Positions 29,510 through 31,427 of a DNA stretch of 31,427 nucleotides are shown one piece after another (the first letter of the stretch is position 1; each line of letters begins with the position of its first letter). A model generated the notes under the pieces. That model had not been told where the DNA came from. It did not search any database and was given only the letters and a program-made list of their open reading frames with translations. Source of the DNA: SURF-13 sp038924245 (GTDB lineage Bacteria > Pseudomonadota > Gammaproteobacteria > SURF-13). Where the stretch lies: the NCBI GenBank assembly GCA_038924245.1, contig JBCKVB010000012.1, positions 1 through 31,427 of the forward strand, in the 5' to 3' direction. Position numbers and translations under genes: made by a program.

Positions 29510-31393
29510 ATGACCGCCGCCGCACACAAGGAAACGCTGGGCTTTCAAACCGAAGTCCGCCAGTTGCTGAAGCTCATGATTCATTCGCTGTACAGCAACA
29601 AGGAAATCTTTTTGCGCGAGCTGATCTCCAACGCCTCCGATGCCCTGGATAAATTGCGCTTCGAGGCGCTCTCCGGCGACGCGCTATACGAGAGCGACAG
29701 CGAACTCAAAATCCGCGTGAGCTACGACAAGGGCGCGCGCACCGTCACCATCAGCGATAACGGCATCGGCATGTCGCGCAGCGAGGTGATCGAAAACATC
29801 GGCACCATCGCCAAATCCGGCACACGCGAATTTTTCGAGAAGCTCTCCGGCGACGCCGCCAAGGACGCCCATCTCATCGGCCAGTTCGGCGTCGGCTTCT
29901 ACTCCGCCTTCATCGTCGCCGACAAGGTTACGCTCACCACGCGCCGCGCGGGGCTTGGCGCCGAACACGGCGTGCGCTGGGAGTCCTCAGGCGAGGGCGA
30001 TTACAGCATCGAGACCGTCGAGAAGGCCGCGCGCGGCACCGAGGTCACGCTGCACCTGCGCGAGGGCGAAGACGAATTTCTCGATGGCTTCCGCCTGCGC
30101 GCCGTCATCCGCAAATATTCCGACCACATCAACGCACCCATCCTGCTGCCCGCGGAAGGCGGAGGCAAGGCGGGCGAAGAAACGGTCAATCGCGCCTCGG
30201 CCCTGTGGGCGCGCCCAAAGAACGAAATCAGCGCGGAGGAATACAACGAATTTTACAAGCACGTCGCGCATGACTTCGAGAATCCGCTCGCGCAACTGCA
30301 CAGCCGCGTGGAGGGCAAGCTCGAATACACGCTGTTGTTGTATATCCCCGCGCACGCGCCGTTTGACCTGTGGGAGCGCGACAGCGCGCACGGCGTAAAG
30401 CTCTACGTGCGGCGCGTGTTCATCATGGAGGACAACCAGCACCTGCTGCCGCGCTACCTGCGCTTCGTGCGCGGCGTGATTGATTCCAACGACCTGCCGC
30501 TCAACGTGTCGCGCGAAATCCTGCAAGGCAGCAAGATCATTGACAGCATCCGCGCGGCGGCCGCCAAAAGAATGCTTGGGCTGCTCGAAGACATGGCGGC
30601 GAACGACGCGGAAAAATACGCCACCTTCTGGAAAGAATTCGGGCGCGCGCTCAAGGAGGGCGTGGTGGAGGATCACGCCAACCGCGAACAGATCGCCAAG
30701 CTGCTGCGCTTCGCCTCCACCCATCAAGACACCGATGCGCAACAGGTCTCGTTGGCGGAATACAGCGCGCGCATGAAGCACGGCCAGGACAAGATTTACT
30801 ACATCACCGCGGAGAACTTTAACGCCGCCAGGCACAGCCCGCATCTGGAGCTGCTGCGCAAAAAGGGACTGGAAGTGCTGCTGATGTACGAACCGGTGGA
30901 CGAGTGGGTGGTGGGACACCTGCACGAGTTTGAAGGCAAGTCTCTGCAATCCGCCGCCAAGGGCGAGCTTGATCTGGGAAAATTCTCCGACAAGGAAGAC
31001 GAGGAAACGCACAAAAAGGCCGAGACCGAACTTAAAAGCCTGGTGGAGCGCATCAAGGGCGCACTGGGCGACAAGGTCGCCGAGGTGCGCGTAAGCCAGC
31101 GCCTGACCTCTTCACCCGCGTGCCTGGTGAGCGGCGCGCACGATCTCGGCGTGCACCTGGAGCGCTTGCTCAAGGCGTCCGGCCAGCCCGTACCCGGCAG
31201 CAAACCCACGCTGGAAATCAACCCCGATCATCCGTTAATCAAAAAACTCGACCAGGAAACCGACAGCGCACGCTTCGAAGATTGGGCGCATATTTTATTC
31301 GATCAAGCCCTGCTCTCCGAAGGCGCACACCTCACCGACCCCGCCGGCTTCGTGCGCCGCCTCAACAACCGCCTGCTGGAAATCGGCCAGTGA
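29510..31393 (+). CDS. htpG: Hsp90 chaperone HtpG
   Basis: The 627-residue bacterial Hsp90. The GHKL ATPase domain shows LRELISNASDALDKLR (E37 and N41 for ATP hydrolysis and Mg2+), ISDNGIGMSRSEV, IGQFGVGFYSAFIVAD and GTEVTLHL. The middle domain has the catalytic arginine region GVIDSNDLPLNVSREILQ. The C-terminal dimerisation domain is complete, ending FVRRLNNRLLEIGQ, and the cytosolic form lacks the MEEVD tail of eukaryotes. AGGAG precedes the ATG. A TATAAT at 29472-29477 is a possible -10 without a good -35; no sigma32 promoter was recognised. Confidence 0.98.
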   Translation: MTAAAHKETLGFQTEVRQLLKLMIHSLYSNKEIFLRELISNASDALDKLRFEALSGDALYESDSELKIRVSYDKGARTVTISDNGIGMSRSEVIENIGTIAKSGTREFFEKLSGDAAKDAHLIGQFGVGFYSAFIVADKVTLTTRRAGLGAEHGVRWESSGEGDYSIETVEKAARGTEVTLHLREGEDEFLDGFRLRAVIRKYSDHINAPILLPAEGGGKAGEETVNRASALWARPKNEISAEEYNEFYKHVAHDFENPLAQLHSRVEGKLEYTLLLYIPAHAPFDLWERDSAHGVKLYVRRVFIMEDNQHLLPRYLRFVRGVIDSNDLPLNVSREILQGSKIIDSIRAAAAKRMLGLLEDMAANDAEKYATFWKEFGRALKEGVVEDHANREQIAKLLRFASTHQDTDAQQVSLAEYSARMKHGQDKIYYITAENFNAARHSPHLELLRKKGLEVLLMYEPVDEWVVGHLHEFEGKSLQSAAKGELDLGKFSDKEDEETHKKAETELKSLVERIKGALGDKVAEVRVSQRLTSSPACLVSGAHDLGVHLERLLKASGQPVPGSKPTLEINPDHPLIKKLDQETDSARFEDWAHILFDQALLSEGAHLTDPAGFVRRLNNRLLEIGQ

Positions 31394-31427
31394 CCACAGC
31401 CCCGCTCACCGCGAACACCTGTAAAAC

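Overview
The window reads as chromosomal DNA of a GC-rich gammaproteobacterium. The main argument is the origin-proximal gene order on the minus strand: mnmG-rsmG-parA-parB, then atpZ-I-B-E-F-H-A-G-D-C-glmU-glmS. A sulfur-metabolising lineage is plausible, because a persulfide/sulfite/thiosulfate operon lies at the left end and a rhodanese at the right. No 16S or other typing marker is present, so no genus is offered.

Layout. 40-115: tRNA-Lys(TTT). 135-4082: a divergent sulfur module. A sigma54 activator with a Cys-rich PAS domain faces an operon of persulfide dioxygenase, TauE-type exporter and two half-size YeeE/YedE proteins. A well-formed -24/-12 promoter and upstream palindromes lie between them. 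4083-9038: an accessory island with a REP-associated transposase relic, mazEF, an MmeI-type restriction-modification gene broken by a TGA and carrying an in-frame palindromic repeat, and hicAB. 9067-19818: glmS, glmU and the complete F1Fo ATP synthase operon, with repeat elements in three of its spacers and a strong promoter directly at the atpZ start. 20055-21310: a DUF1134/EipA-like exported protein and mtnC. 21332-25608: parB (frameshifted), parA, rsmG and mnmG. 25697-26933: a second accessory patch with hicBA, a decayed copy of the mnmG 5' end, and a relE toxin paired with a chimeric antitoxin. 27174-31393: a small lipoprotein with its own promoter and terminator, pncC-thpR, a two-domain sulfurtransferase and htpG.

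How the parts work together. The left operon fits sulfane-sulfur detoxification: the activator would sense (poly)sulfide through its cysteines and recruit sigma54 polymerase, the dioxygenase would convert glutathione persulfide to sulfite, and the membrane proteins would move sulfite or thiosulfate. The central block is housekeeping: ATP synthesis, UDP-GlcNAc supply, chromosome segregation and tRNA/rRNA modification. The accessory patches are dominated by toxin-antitoxin genes, a decayed restriction enzyme and repeats, and they flank the core cluster.

The observations most worth following are the sigma54-controlled sulfur operon, the GAF-fragment/RelB chimeric antitoxin, the diverged mnmG 5' duplication around hicBA, the palindromic element inside the MmeI-like reading frame, the single-base frameshift in parB, and the polypurine inverted-repeat elements in the atp-glm operon. 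One of those elements encodes the GlmU C-terminus.
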